A stretch of 64,000 bases of DNA. It comes from an uncultured Oscillospiraceae bacterium. GTDB taxonomy: Bacteria; Bacillota; Clostridia; Oscillospirales; Ruminococcaceae. The notes below the pieces were generated by a model. That model saw only the letters and a program-made list of their open reading frames with translations. It ran no database searches and was not told where the DNA came from. Location of the stretch: positions 8,975 to 72,974 of the forward strand of contig CAUDDP010000003.1 in assembly GCA_958448395.1 (NCBI GenBank), in the 5' to 3' direction. Shown one piece after another: positions 27,843 through 37,471 of the stretch; the stretch's first letter is position 1; every line of letters begins with the position of its first letter. Made by a program: the position numbers and the translations under genes.

Positions 27843-28496
27843 TCATATCTTGTAATAATTCATTTTCTTTTCTGCCAATGCCATCAAACCAGCAACCAGC
27901 AGATTGAAGACATAGTAGAAAATCGCAGCTGCTAAGTATGGCAGCATAGATGTCTGTGCTGCTGCAATTTGCTTCACTTCTGTAAATAATTCTGTGTAAG
28001 CAATTGCAAATGCAAGAGAGGTATCCTTTACCAGTGTAATCGTTTCATTGGTCACTGCCGGCAAAATGCGTTTTACAACTTGCGGCAGAATAATTCGCAG
28101 AAACATTTGTATTTTGCTATAACCCAATATGCGAGAAGCCTCGTACTGTCCAATTGGAATGGACTGAATACCACTTCGGAAAATCTCCGAAAAATAAGCA
28201 GCATAGTTAAGAGAGAATGCAATGATAACCGCATAAAACCGATAGGAAGTACTCAGCGGAATCTGAAAAATAAAATACGGTCCAAAGTAAACAACCAGCA
28301 GTTGCAACATCAATGGTGTTCCACGTAAAACAGAAATATAGATGCGTGCAATCCATTGCAGTGGTTTCCATCCATACATCCGCATTACACAGATTAACAT
28401 GCCAAGCGGAATTGAAAATAGTAACGTTAACAAAAAAATTGTCAGCGTTCGCAACATGCTGTCACCTAATTGGGATATGATCTCAAAGAATGACAT
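27843..28496 (-). CDS. Polar amino-acid ABC transporter permease
   Basis: A 217-residue HisM/GlnP-type permease with about five membrane helices and the EAA-loop segment (YEASRILGYSKIQMFLRIILPQ, split across the coupling helix) that docks on the ATPase. A single permease gene implies a homodimeric channel. It lies 20 bp downstream of the binding-protein gene and 12 bp upstream of the ATPase gene. Confidence 0.93.
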   Translation of the reverse strand: MSFFEIISQLGDSMLRTLTIFLLTLLFSIPLGMLICVMRMYGWKPLQWIARIYISVLRGTPLMLQLLVVYFGPYFIFQIPLSTSYRFYAVIIAFSLNYAAYFSEIFRSGIQSIPIGQYEASRILGYSKIQMFLRIILPQVVKRILPAVTNETITLVKDTSLAFAIAYTELFTEVKQIAAAQTSMLPYLAAAIFYYVFNLLVAGLMALAEKKMNYYKI

Positions 28497-28516
28497 AATT
28501 CTATTCTACGCCTCTC

Positions 28517-29335
28517 TTACTTGCCCAGTGTCACACTGTCCTGCAAATCCCATTTTTCCGCAATTGTTCCAAATGCACCATCTGCTGCCATTTCATCCAA
28601 TGTCTTTTGTACTTGATCACGCAATGCTTCGTTGCCTTTCTTAAAACCAACGGCGTACTGTTCCGCAGCAAGTGGTTCTTCTAAGATTGTAAAATCTCCT
28701 TCTCTGGATTCCAACTGATACTTTGCAACGCCGACATCCATAGCAATGGCATCAACTGCATCAGACTCCAAGTTCAAGAAAGCAGTGTTGTACTCACCTA
28801 CAACCAACAGTTCCTTGAAAGAATCTTTTAATTCTGCCTTTTCTTCTTCTTGCAGGGCAGCTTCCGCAGAAGAATCTGTCTGTACAGCAACGATCTTACC
28901 CGACAAATCTGCAAAGGCTGCAATGCCGCTGTCTGCTTTTACAACAAATACCTGACTGTTGTCTACATATGGTTTTGACCATGTATAATCCTCTTCTCTG
29001 CCATTCATGGTAAAGCCATTCCAGATGCAGCTAATCGTACCAGAATTCAATTCCATATCCTTAGAATCCCAGTCAATTGGCATTTTTACCAATTCCCAAT
29101 TGTTTCGATCACATACTTCTGCTGCAAGATCCAGATCAAAACCAACATACTCCCCATTCTCATCCTGATAACCATAGGGTGGAAATGCAGCATCAAAGCC
29201 AACTACAAACTTATTGTCACTAAGCCCGTAGTTATCTGTAGTACTACTGCTGCTGTTATCCTTACTTCCACATCCACTCATTGCACCCAGCATGGCAATT
29301 GATGCTGTTACTGCAATCCATCGTTTCATCCACAT
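28517..29335 (-). CDS. Polar amino-acid ABC transporter substrate-binding lipoprotein
   Basis: A 272-residue family 3 solute-binding protein. It has a lipoprotein signal (MKRWIAVTASIAMLGAMSGC) with lipidated Cys in the MSGC lipobox, then a Ser-rich tether and the two-lobed domain (FVVGFDAAFPPYGYQDENGE, YVGFDLDLAAEV, VAKYQLESREG, AVGFKKGNEALRDQV). It delivers a polar amino acid to the permease and ATPase encoded next. Its promoter is at 29389-29418. Confidence 0.93.
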   Translation of the reverse strand: MWMKRWIAVTASIAMLGAMSGCGSKDNSSSSTTDNYGLSDNKFVVGFDAAFPPYGYQDENGEYVGFDLDLAAEVCDRNNWELVKMPIDWDSKDMELNSGTISCIWNGFTMNGREEDYTWSKPYVDNSQVFVVKADSGIAAFADLSGKIVAVQTDSSAEAALQEEEKAELKDSFKELLVVGEYNTAFLNLESDAVDAIAMDVGVAKYQLESREGDFTILEEPLAAEQYAVGFKKGNEALRDQVQKTLDEMAADGAFGTIAEKWDLQDSVTLGK

Positions 29336-29388
29336 TTTTTTACTTCTCCTTCAATTTCCATCGTATTTACGCATAAAAATGCATAATC

Positions 29389-29418
29389 ATTATAACATGT
29401 TAACACGTTGTATGTCAA
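29389..29418 (-). promoter_or_regulatory. Promoter of the amino-acid ABC operon
   Basis: Minus strand TTGACA (29418-29413), 18 bases, TATAAT (29394-29389). The spacer contains GTGTTAACA, a partly symmetric sequence that could bind a repressor. The leader is about 45 bases. Confidence 0.7.
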
Positions 29419-29475
29419 GTTTCTACAGCAAGAAAGCAGAATTTAAAACAATTTACGAATAAAACGAAAAAAACA

Positions 29476-29504
29476 TTGCAATCTACATGAAATGGGCTTA
29501 TAAT
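29476..29504 (+). promoter_or_regulatory. Distal promoter upstream of pcrA
   Basis: TTGCAA (29476-29481), 17 bases, TATAAT (29499-29504). Transcripts from here would carry a leader of about 365 bases before pcrA. Confidence 0.6.
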
Positions 29505-29598
29505 AAAAGGGAGTTTCAAGGGAAAAATCAAGTTGACCATTGTCGCAAAAAAAGGAATAAAATTGTTGCTTTTTCCAAGAATAAATTCAAAAAGAGGT

Positions 29599-29627
29599 TT
29601 GACAAATGCAAGACGGTACGCTATAAT
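29599..29627 (+). promoter_or_regulatory. Proximal consensus promoter of pcrA
   Basis: TTGACA (29599-29604), 17 bases, TATAAT (29622-29627), both perfect. Transcription from about 29634 gives a leader of about 240 bases. Confidence 0.75.
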
Positions 29628-29633
29628 AAATAT

Positions 29634-29875
29634 TGCATACAATTCTGCTTCCAAAGAAACTGGTAACTTGCTTCAGTACAGAAAAGAATACCGCAGTACA
29701 TGGATACAATTTTCTGCATGACAAATAACAGCATGTTTTTTTGGAACGCAAATAAAAAATCTTGATGCAAAATTATCCTGTATAGGATTGCATGTGAAAT
29801 CACTTCATATGCAAAGCGAACCGGAAGGGTGTATTACCCATGCCGGTGATCAGATTGGTATTTAGGAGAGGGATT
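29634..29875 (+). other. Long untranslated leader of pcrA
   Basis: No convincing gene lies in this stretch. Just before the pcrA ribosome-binding site, ACCGG (29820-29824) can pair with CCGGT (29843-29847), and inside that GGGT (29827-29830) with ACCC (29836-29839), forming an imperfect hairpin. It matches no riboswitch class I know. Confidence 0.35.
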
Positions 29876-32260
29876 ATGGCAGAAGAAAAGATCATTGAAT
29901 TAAAAAGAGCGGCACTTAGCCGATACTTTCAAAATTTAAATGCACCGCAGCAACAAGCTGTTTTCCATGTAAATGGTCCTGTCCTGATTCTGGCGGGTGC
30001 AGGCAGCGGAAAGACAACCGCAATGATCAATCGAATTGTACAAATGATTCATTTTGGAGATGGATGGATACAGGCAAATGGGGAATTGACAGAGGAAAAT
30101 AAAACCTACTTACAAGATTATGTCAATGGAAAAGCAGACACTGATTTGGATCGACTTAGCCGTATTCTTGCAGTCAAACCAATTCAGCCATGGCATATTC
30201 TTGCTATCACATTCACAAATAAAGCTGCAAATGAATTGCGAACCCGACTCGTCCATGCAATCGGCGAGGAATCTGCTTCTATGCTGCATGCTTCTACCTT
30301 CCATTCTGCATGCAATAGAATTTTGCGAAGAAGTATTTCAAAATTGGGATATGATTCAAATTTCACAATTTATGATACAGACGATAGCCAACGTTTGATG
30401 AAATCCTGTATTGCTGATGCAGATGTGTCAGAAAAGCAATTTCCACCACGCACAGTTTTAACAGAAATTAGCCTTGCAAAAGATCGAATGTGTTCTCCAG
30501 AACATCTATGTATGGAAGCCGGCACGGACTATCGAAAGATGGTCATTGGAAAATTGTACAAGGAATATCAAAACCGATTAAAAGCTGCGAATGCACTGGA
30601 TTTTGATGATTTAATTTATAAAACAGTAGAACTACTAGAGTCATTTCCAGAAGAACTGGCATACTATCAGAACCGATTTCAATATATTATGGTGGATGAA
30701 TATCAGGATACCAACCATGCACAATTTCGCATGGTGCAGCTGCTCTCTCAAACACACCAGAATTTATGTGTCGTAGGGGATGATGATCAGAGCATTTATC
30801 GTTTTCGTGGGGCAACCATCGAAAATATTCTCAGTTTTGAACAGCAGTTTGAAAATGCTTATGTAATCCGTTTGGAACAAAATTATCGTTCTACCAAAAC
30901 CATTTTAAATGCAGCGAATACAGTGATTGCACACAATGCAGCTAGAAAAGAAAAACATCTTTGGACAGATTTAGAAGATGGCAAAAAAATTATTTGGTAT
31001 AAAGCGGTGGATGAAACTGATGAATCTCATTTTGTGGCAGATACAATCAAAAAATGCATGGAAAATGGTGCGTCTTATCAAGATTTTGCCGTACTATACC
31101 GCATGAATGCACAATCCAATAATATTGAACACACATTTGTAAAAGAAGGAATCCCTTATCGTATTTATGGTGGTACAAGATTCTATGATCGTAAGGAAAT
31201 CAAGGATATCCTTGCCTATATGACAATTCTTTACAATCCATATGATATGATACGCTTCAAACGGATTGTCAACGAGCCAAAGCGTGGTATCGGTGATGCA
31301 ACAATGGAAATGTTGGAGAACATCACAAGAGATTTGGGCTTATCTCCCATTCAAGTAATGCGGGAATCTGATGGATATCCGGTGTTGTCTAAAAAAGTGA
31401 ACCACCTGAAAAAATTTGCGATGATGATCGATGAACTGACTGCTGCTGTAACAACAATGCCGCTAGATGCGTTTTTCGATTTTTTGCTACAGACGACTGG
31501 ATATGCAGAATATTTGAAAAATATGGGAGAAGAAGGAAAAACTCGTTTGGAGAATGTGAATGAATTAAAGTCTAACATTTTAAAATACATGAAAGAATCA
31601 GAATTCCCGTCTCTAGAAAGCTTTTTGGAGGAAGTTTCTCTTTATGCAGATGCAGAACAAGTAGAGCAAACACCAGAAACAGTTTCCATGATGACAGTCC
31701 ATGCAGCAAAGGGCTTAGAGTTTCAGAATGTTTTTCTGATTGGAATGGAAGAAAATATCTTCCCAAGTGCAAGAAGTATTAATTCTCTGAATCTGGAAGA
31801 TTTAGAAGAAGAACGCCGTCTGGCTTATGTTGCGATCACACGGGCAAAAGAACAGCTTTATGTCAGCACGACAGATCGACGCATGCTGTTTGGTATGACC
31901 ACCAGCAATCCACGTTCCCGTTTTCTTGGAGAAATCGACGGAGATTGTATGCAACAGATACAAAGCAAAAAAAGTAAGGCTGCTTCCAGTAAAGCTACCA
32001 GAAAAGTGGAAATGGTACAGTCTATCTCCTTGCAGCAGCAACTTGCCAGCAAAAGAAATCATACTAGCCACAAAACACCTGTTGTGAAAATGGACTATCA
32101 AGTCGGAACACGTGTACGGCACAAAATATTTGGAGAAGGCACCATTTTATCCGTAACAGATATGGCAAATGATTCTATGCTGGAGATTGGATTTGACCAA
32201 GTCGGCACAAAAAAAGTAATGGCAAACTTTGTAGGCTCTAAAATGCAGATCATTTCCTAA
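29876..32260 (+). CDS. pcrA: ATP-dependent DNA helicase PcrA/UvrD
   Basis: A 794-residue superfamily 1A 3'-5' helicase for nucleotide excision repair and removal of recombination intermediates. Motif I is LAGAGSGKTTA, motif Ia ITFTNKAANEL, motif II VDEYQDTN, motif III GDDDQSIYRFRGA, motif IV EQNYRST, motif V MTVHAAKGLEF and motif VI RLAYVAITRAKEQL. A C-terminal Tudor-like RNA-polymerase-binding domain (VGTRVRHKIFGEGTIL) is present. The ATG at 29876 follows AGGAGAGGG. An upstream ATG at 29840 sits in the leader hairpin and is less likely. Confidence 0.95.
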   Translation: MAEEKIIELKRAALSRYFQNLNAPQQQAVFHVNGPVLILAGAGSGKTTAMINRIVQMIHFGDGWIQANGELTEENKTYLQDYVNGKADTDLDRLSRILAVKPIQPWHILAITFTNKAANELRTRLVHAIGEESASMLHASTFHSACNRILRRSISKLGYDSNFTIYDTDDSQRLMKSCIADADVSEKQFPPRTVLTEISLAKDRMCSPEHLCMEAGTDYRKMVIGKLYKEYQNRLKAANALDFDDLIYKTVELLESFPEELAYYQNRFQYIMVDEYQDTNHAQFRMVQLLSQTHQNLCVVGDDDQSIYRFRGATIENILSFEQQFENAYVIRLEQNYRSTKTILNAANTVIAHNAARKEKHLWTDLEDGKKIIWYKAVDETDESHFVADTIKKCMENGASYQDFAVLYRMNAQSNNIEHTFVKEGIPYRIYGGTRFYDRKEIKDILAYMTILYNPYDMIRFKRIVNEPKRGIGDATMEMLENITRDLGLSPIQVMRESDGYPVLSKKVNHLKKFAMMIDELTAAVTTMPLDAFFDFLLQTTGYAEYLKNMGEEGKTRLENVNELKSNILKYMKESEFPSLESFLEEVSLYADAEQVEQTPETVSMMTVHAAKGLEFQNVFLIGMEENIFPSARSINSLNLEDLEEERRLAYVAITRAKEQLYVSTTDRRMLFGMTTSNPRSRFLGEIDGDCMQQIQSKKSKAASSKATRKVEMVQSISLQQQLASKRNHTSHKTPVVKMDYQVGTRVRHKIFGEGTILSVTDMANDSMLEIGFDQVGTKKVMANFVGSKMQIIS

Positions 32261-32290
32261 ATTTAAGAAAAGAGAAGAGGCATTGAAATA

Positions 32291-33100
32291 ATGAAATATG
32301 GGTATACTATTTTTGATGCACATGCACATGTATTCCCGCAAAAGATTGCTGAACGAGCAACCAGCAGCATATCCGCCTTCTATGATGATATGCCCATGTG
32401 TCATGTGGGCAGTATGGAACAATTATTAGAAAGTGGTACAAACGCTGGTATTGATGGATTTTTAATCTGTTCAACTGCAACAAATATATCACAAGTACAA
32501 GCAATTAACCAATTTTTACTGAACACTTGTAAGGATTATGTGAATTGTATTCCATTTGCCGCAATGCATCCCTTTTCCCCTACCTGTCAATCGGATATGG
32601 AATTCATTTTACAGCATCCATTTCGTGGCATAAAATTGCATCCGGATTTTCAAAAATTTAATATTGACGACCCAGCGGCAGATCCATTATATGATATGAT
32701 TCAAGAAAGTCATTTGCCAATTTTAATGCATATGGGTGATCCCCATCAGACCTATTCCCATCCAAAACGGCTTGCAGCTGTATTAAAACGATTCCCAAGA
32801 CTTCGTGTCATTGCTGCTCATCTCGGCGGCTGGGAACGCTGGGAAGAAGCAATGACCTATTTAAAACCAGATCGGCGATTGCGATTTGATACCAGCAGTT
32901 GTTCTCCGTTTCTTTCCAAAGAAAAAATGCGTACCATGATTCGAACTTACGGTGCAGAAAATTGCTTTTTTGGCGTGGATTTTCCAATGTGGGATCACAC
33001 AGAAGAATTGGAACGTTTCTTTTCACTATCCCTAACGGAGGAAGAAAATAGAAAAATTTTATCGGAAAATCTAATTGCATGGATCCATGAGAAGGAATAA
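32291..33100 (+). CDS. Amidohydrolase family protein (metal-dependent TIM-barrel hydrolase)
   Basis: A 269-residue protein of the amidohydrolase-2 type. Metal ligands are visible in order: FDAHAHVFP (His-X-His, residues 11 and 13), GIKLHPDF, VIAAHLGG and the Asp in FFGVDFPMWD. The family includes decarboxylases and lactonases; the reaction here cannot be named. It lies 30 bp after pcrA with its own ribosome-binding site, so it is probably co-transcribed. Confidence 0.82.
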   Translation: MKYGYTIFDAHAHVFPQKIAERATSSISAFYDDMPMCHVGSMEQLLESGTNAGIDGFLICSTATNISQVQAINQFLLNTCKDYVNCIPFAAMHPFSPTCQSDMEFILQHPFRGIKLHPDFQKFNIDDPAADPLYDMIQESHLPILMHMGDPHQTYSHPKRLAAVLKRFPRLRVIAAHLGGWERWEEAMTYLKPDRRLRFDTSSCSPFLSKEKMRTMIRTYGAENCFFGVDFPMWDHTEELERFFSLSLTEEENRKILSENLIAWIHEKE

Positions 33101-33261
33101 ACCAGCCCAAATACAACAAAATAGCATGGAAAAGATAATCAAGAATTTATAAAATCAGGCATGATTTTTTAACAAAAATATGATATTATTTCATTAGGTA
33201 TCATTTCTATTTTTGCAACTCTGCAATCGCAGAAAAATAAAAGTAAAGGATGCGTTGAACT

Positions 33262-34686
33262 ATGAGAAAAACAAAAATTGTTTGTACCATTGGTCCTGCA
33301 ACAGACGATGATGATATTATGCGGAGAATTATGGAGTCTGGCATGAATGTTGCTCGTTTCAATTTTTCGCATGGAGACTATGAAACTCATCAGCGTCGTT
33401 ATGAACAGGTAACACGTCTGCGGGAAGAACTGGGCTTACCAGTTGCAACTTTGATGGACACTAGAGGTCCGGAAATCCGTCTCGGAAAGTTTGTGGATGA
33501 CAAGCCAGTTACGATTCATGATGGTGATACTTACATTCTGACAACAGAAGACGTATTATGTACAGCAGAACGTGGCAGCGTGTCCTTTAAAAATTTGCCA
33601 CACGATGTAAAGCCTGGCACACATATTTTAATCAATGACGGCGTCATTGAAATGGTAGTAAATCGCGTGAATTCTACTGATATCACCTGTTTAGTTATTC
33701 ATGGTGGTGTCCTTTCCAATAACAAGGGCATCAATGTGCCAGGAGTAAAACTCTCCATGCCGTATTTAAGTGAAAAGGATCGTAATGACTTAGAATTTGG
33801 TGCAAAAATGGGCTTTGATTTCATCGCAGCAAGCTTTGTCAGCACTTCAGCAGATATTGACTATCTTAGAAAATACACCCACAGCCTTGGTTGGTTCAAT
33901 GTGCGAATTATTGCAAAAATTGAGAATTTAGAAGGCGTAAAAAATATTGATGAGATTTTGGAATCTGCTGACGGCATCATGGTTGCCCGTGGTGACCTTG
34001 GTGTAGAGATTCCTTTTGAACAAATTCCAGCAGTGCAAAAGGAACTGATTCGTAAAGGCTATCAAGCCGGAAAACAAGTTATCACTGCAACTCAAATGCT
34101 GGAGTCTATGATTACCAACTCCAGACCAACTCGTGCAGAAATTACAGACGTTGCCAACGCAATTTATGATGGAACCAGTGCCATTATGTTGTCTGGCGAA
34201 ACAGCTGCTGGTGCTTATCCAGTAGAAGTTGTTAGAACGATGGATTTAATTGCAAAAACAACTGAGGACAACATTGATTATAAGCATATGCATGCAACGT
34301 ATCAATACAACAAGGATATTTCTAATGCAATTGCACATGCTACCGTTACAACTGCACACGATTTGGATGCAAAAGCAATTTTAACGGTAACCATGAGCGG
34401 CGTGACAGCAAGAGAAATCTCTAAGTATCGTCCGAAATGTCCAATTATCAGCTGTACTATCAGTGAGCAGGTTTGGCGACAAATGAATTTGAGCTGGGGT
34501 GTCTACCCATTGATGATCGGTGAAAAACAGAATACAGATGAACTGTTTGAAGCAGCTGTAGATGCTGCTCTCGGCAGTCACATGGTAGATAAAGACGATG
34601 TTGTTGTCATTACTGCCGGTGTTCCGGTTGGCGTTTCACATACCACCAATATGATGAAAGTAGAACGAGTAGATAAGACACTATGA
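33262..34686 (+). CDS. pyk: Pyruvate kinase
   Basis: Transfers phosphate from phosphoenolpyruvate to ADP, the last step of glycolysis. The 474-residue product shows the substrate and metal regions (MRKTKIVCTIGPA, NVARFNFSHGDYE, TLMDTRGPEIRLG), the active-site signature IIAKIENLEGV and VARGDLGVEIP. The 474-residue length is the compact form, without the extra PEP-utiliser domain found in many Bacillus enzymes. A terminator follows at 34711-34749. Confidence 0.96.
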   Translation: MRKTKIVCTIGPATDDDDIMRRIMESGMNVARFNFSHGDYETHQRRYEQVTRLREELGLPVATLMDTRGPEIRLGKFVDDKPVTIHDGDTYILTTEDVLCTAERGSVSFKNLPHDVKPGTHILINDGVIEMVVNRVNSTDITCLVIHGGVLSNNKGINVPGVKLSMPYLSEKDRNDLEFGAKMGFDFIAASFVSTSADIDYLRKYTHSLGWFNVRIIAKIENLEGVKNIDEILESADGIMVARGDLGVEIPFEQIPAVQKELIRKGYQAGKQVITATQMLESMITNSRPTRAEITDVANAIYDGTSAIMLSGETAAGAYPVEVVRTMDLIAKTTEDNIDYKHMHATYQYNKDISNAIAHATVTTAHDLDAKAILTVTMSGVTAREISKYRPKCPIISCTISEQVWRQMNLSWGVYPLMIGEKQNTDELFEAAVDAALGSHMVDKDDVVVITAGVPVGVSHTTNMMKVERVDKTL

Positions 34687-34710
34687 TTTTTAAATGAAGA
34701 ACTATGAAAT

Positions 34711-34749
34711 AGGGCTGCTATACATTTCTAAATGAGCAGCCCTGTTTTT
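34711..34749 (+). terminator. Terminator after pyk
   Basis: AGGGCTGCT (34711-34719) pairs with AGCAGCCCT (34735-34743), followed by GTTTTTG. Confidence 0.8.
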
Positions 34750-34755
34750 GGAAAT

Positions 34756-34804
34756 AAACAAGCCATTATGTGAGCAATGCTTTCATCCACATAATGGCTT
34801 GTTT
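34756..34804 (-). terminator. Terminator after the LTA-synthase-like gene (possibly bidirectional)
   Basis: A perfect 17-bp inverted repeat, 34756-34772 against 34788-34804, with core CAAGCCATTATGTG. On the minus strand it is followed by TTTATTTCC. It lies between the two convergent genes. Confidence 0.7.
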
Positions 34805-34829
34805 TAGTTATGCACTTTACATCAAATTT

Positions 34830-37160
34830 TTATGATGGGAATTGATCTGGTCCAAATAAAACGCCATAATAATCACAATTTACTACCTGAGAGGAAAAGT
34901 TTATCTTATTCTGTACAAAGTTATCAATGCGATCCATATAGGCCTGATCCACATTGCACCCCTCATTTGGCGTAAATTCACCATTTCGGGCATTATATCG
35001 TCCTTTATCCGTCATCCAGCTGTAATTATTCCAAAGAATAATTGGCTCTGCATCAGAAAATACGTCTCTCCCTACCAGCAATCGAGAGTCAAATTCCAAC
35101 CCAAATAGATTTAACAGAGTAGGAACAATATCTAAGCTATAAGTCGGATCAGAAATCTCACAGGAATAAGATTCATATTCATTTTCCAAGCAGCCAGACC
35201 ATAGAATCCAAGAGTTATGATCTTGCTCCCACGGAGCAGAATATTTATAGCCATAGAGATCTGTCACAAAATCTTCTGCATTACCAAATGTATCACTGAT
35301 TTCTAAGCCATAAGGATAATGGTCTGCTGTCATGCAAATCACGGTATCATCTGCAATCCCCGCTTCTTCCAATTTATCAATAATCGTTGTAAGAGCTTTT
35401 TCCAACTCCAACTGATAACACAAATAGTAATTTGTTGTATCTTTGTACTTATCCCCATATACTTCTAATACCTTTGGCAAATTATCTGTTACCTTTTGAT
35501 TGTCGCCTGCATAGATACAGTGACCGCTTACCGTCATGTAATACATGCTAAACGGCTGCTTATCCATATAGGTATCCATCGTTTTATCAAACATAACAGA
35601 ATCATCTGCATAACTTCCAGCGATTTCTTCTAATCCATTTCCTGTTGCAAGATATTGATCATACCCCAAATGGGTATGTGTCAAATCTCGGTCATAGAAA
35701 TCATAAGAACCATTGTGGTAGGCACAGCTTGTATACCCCAATTGCTGAAGCTGATTGCCAAGTGTAAAATAATTGTTATTATTCCGAATATCCAAAATAG
35801 ATTGAATTCCATTCATGGGTACCAAACCTGTTACAAAAGAATATTCTCCTGTAGAAGTAGAACCGCCCCATGTTGGTTGATAATAATTAGAAAAATAGAT
35901 TCCATTTTGTGACATACGGTATAGCGTTGGTGTTAAATCTTTGTTGATTACAACATCTGAAAATGCCTCTGCACAAATTAGAATCAAATTTTTCCCTTCA
36001 AATAAACCTGTATATTGATTCTTATTGGAGGGTGTCAGAGACTGCACATATTGATTCAATGCAGTAACTGTTTCACTGGCATTTTCCTGAGAGATTTTAT
36101 CGAAATCAATCTCCATTACATTATCTCCCAACTCTATTGGTTCTGTCTCCACTGCCCCATTTTCATTTTCCATCCAATAACAGAACGGATCTTTTACATT
36201 ATTGATTGTTGCTTCGACAACTGGTTCTGTGGTTGATTCTGTTGCAACAGGTGCAGCAGTTTCCAAAACAAAACCTGTTGCTTGGGGATTTCCAAAAATA
36301 GAATACTGTGTGCTCAAACGAAAACTCGTCAACAAACCAAACACCTCTGTTGCCGAATCAAAATGGAACTGTGCTTTATATTTTCCCTGATTGCTGCCAG
36401 AGGTTGCAGCAGAAACTCCAGTAACAAATAAAGCGACTGCACATGCAACAGCTGCAAAACCCGGTATGGGCTTCCATCTTTTTTGAGGAACTAATAGAAT
36501 TTTTCTTCCAAAAATAGTATAACCTACAGCTGGAGCAAAAAATAGTAAGATTTTAGGAATGCCATTCAGAATCGAACTCATTAGACTATCACTGTAACCA
36601 TTGACAACACCATCTGTGCCAGCAAGAATGGACCCCAATTCCATATAGACTTGAAAACTATTTTTCACCATACACTCTACTGTAAAAAGCAGCCCAGTCA
36701 GATAAAGAATTATCATATTACAAATTTTATTTACCTTCGGTGGCAACATTGCTGTAATACCAGAAAACAGCAAACCAATTGCAATACTGAACAAGAATGG
36801 ATAAAAGAAATTGGAAAACGGATTAGATGTTCCAAAAAGACGAAGTACAATCTCAAAATAAAGAAAAACACATGGCAAAAATAAAATTGGGAAAACAAGA
36901 TATGTTTTTTCCCAAATAGAATTGGTTCGTTCCTCCTGATAATTTGTTTTAGCTGTTTCCTCTTGGATATTATTATGAGAAATTTTGTTTTTAGGAGGTG
37001 TAACTGTGCTTTTTCTCTGCTTTTTCACTCGGAAATTTTCCTTTTCCAAATTCAATGGCGTTTTGGATGATTCAGCGACATGTTTGTGAATGGAGAATAC
37101 CATTGTTTTTGAAAAATCATCAGAAGAATTTTTCTTCTTTACAGCATCCCTACGATTCAT
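34830..37160 (-). CDS. LTA synthase family sulfatase-like transferase
   Basis: A 776-residue membrane protein with a Lys-rich cytoplasmic N-terminus (about 85 residues), five membrane helices (about residues 88-240) and an extracellular alkaline-phosphatase-like domain, as in lipoteichoic acid synthase and related phosphoglycerol transferases. The Thr nucleophile region is WGGSTSTGEYSFVTGL, metal ligands include the Glu of LILICAEAFSD and the Asp-His of MTADHYPYG, and WEQDHNSWILWSG follows. It is longer than typical LtaS (about 650). The start is ATG at 37160 with GGAG upstream; the frame opens earlier at TTG (37205). It could make another polymer. A probable -10 (TATAAT, 37219-37214) lies upstream. 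Confidence 0.85.
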   Translation of the reverse strand: MNRRDAVKKKNSSDDFSKTMVFSIHKHVAESSKTPLNLEKENFRVKKQRKSTVTPPKNKISHNNIQEETAKTNYQEERTNSIWEKTYLVFPILFLPCVFLYFEIVLRLFGTSNPFSNFFYPFLFSIAIGLLFSGITAMLPPKVNKICNMIILYLTGLLFTVECMVKNSFQVYMELGSILAGTDGVVNGYSDSLMSSILNGIPKILLFFAPAVGYTIFGRKILLVPQKRWKPIPGFAAVACAVALFVTGVSAATSGSNQGKYKAQFHFDSATEVFGLLTSFRLSTQYSIFGNPQATGFVLETAAPVATESTTEPVVEATINNVKDPFCYWMENENGAVETEPIELGDNVMEIDFDKISQENASETVTALNQYVQSLTPSNKNQYTGLFEGKNLILICAEAFSDVVINKDLTPTLYRMSQNGIYFSNYYQPTWGGSTSTGEYSFVTGLVPMNGIQSILDIRNNNNYFTLGNQLQQLGYTSCAYHNGSYDFYDRDLTHTHLGYDQYLATGNGLEEIAGSYADDSVMFDKTMDTYMDKQPFSMYYMTVSGHCIYAGDNQKVTDNLPKVLEVYGDKYKDTTNYYLCYQLELEKALTTIIDKLEEAGIADDTVICMTADHYPYGLEISDTFGNAEDFVTDLYGYKYSAPWEQDHNSWILWSGCLENEYESYSCEISDPTYSLDIVPTLLNLFGLEFDSRLLVGRDVFSDAEPIILWNNYSWMTDKGRYNARNGEFTPNEGCNVDQAYMDRIDNFVQNKINFSSQVVNCDYYGVLFGPDQFPS

Positions 37161-37380
37161 AAAAAGTGACTCCTCTCCCAGTTCATTCAAAAAATTTAAA
37201 CTCAAGTATAAAAATTATAGCATTTAGAAATGTGTACCAATTGGTCTATTTGTAAAAAAAGCGTAAACTGAATAAAGAAGGAACATAAAAAAATCTAAAT
37301 TATTTTTTGTAACTATTCAATCCACCCGACAAAATCAAAGATTTCCACAAAGTAGAAAAGGGAAATAACGCTGCACAATA

Positions 37381-37411
37381 AAAATAGAAATCACAGCTTT
37401 TTGCTGTGATT
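37381..37411 (-). terminator. Terminator after the PHP gene
   Basis: AATCACAGC and GCTGTGATT (37389-37397 and 37403-37411) form a 9-bp stem with a 5-base loop. On the minus strand it is followed by TCTATTTTTATT. The rest of 37206-37471 holds no gene that I can support. Confidence 0.7.
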
Positions 37412-37471
37412 CATAAGTGAAATGCAAGGGATCAGTTTGTTCAGAATCCGTTATTTCTTGGTTATTTCTTC

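Noticed and set aside
29533..29721. A 62-codon plus-strand frame between the amino-acid ABC operon and pcrA
   Set aside because: It starts with TTG, has only a weak ribosome-binding site and runs through a consensus promoter (29599-29627), so it is better explained as leader sequence.
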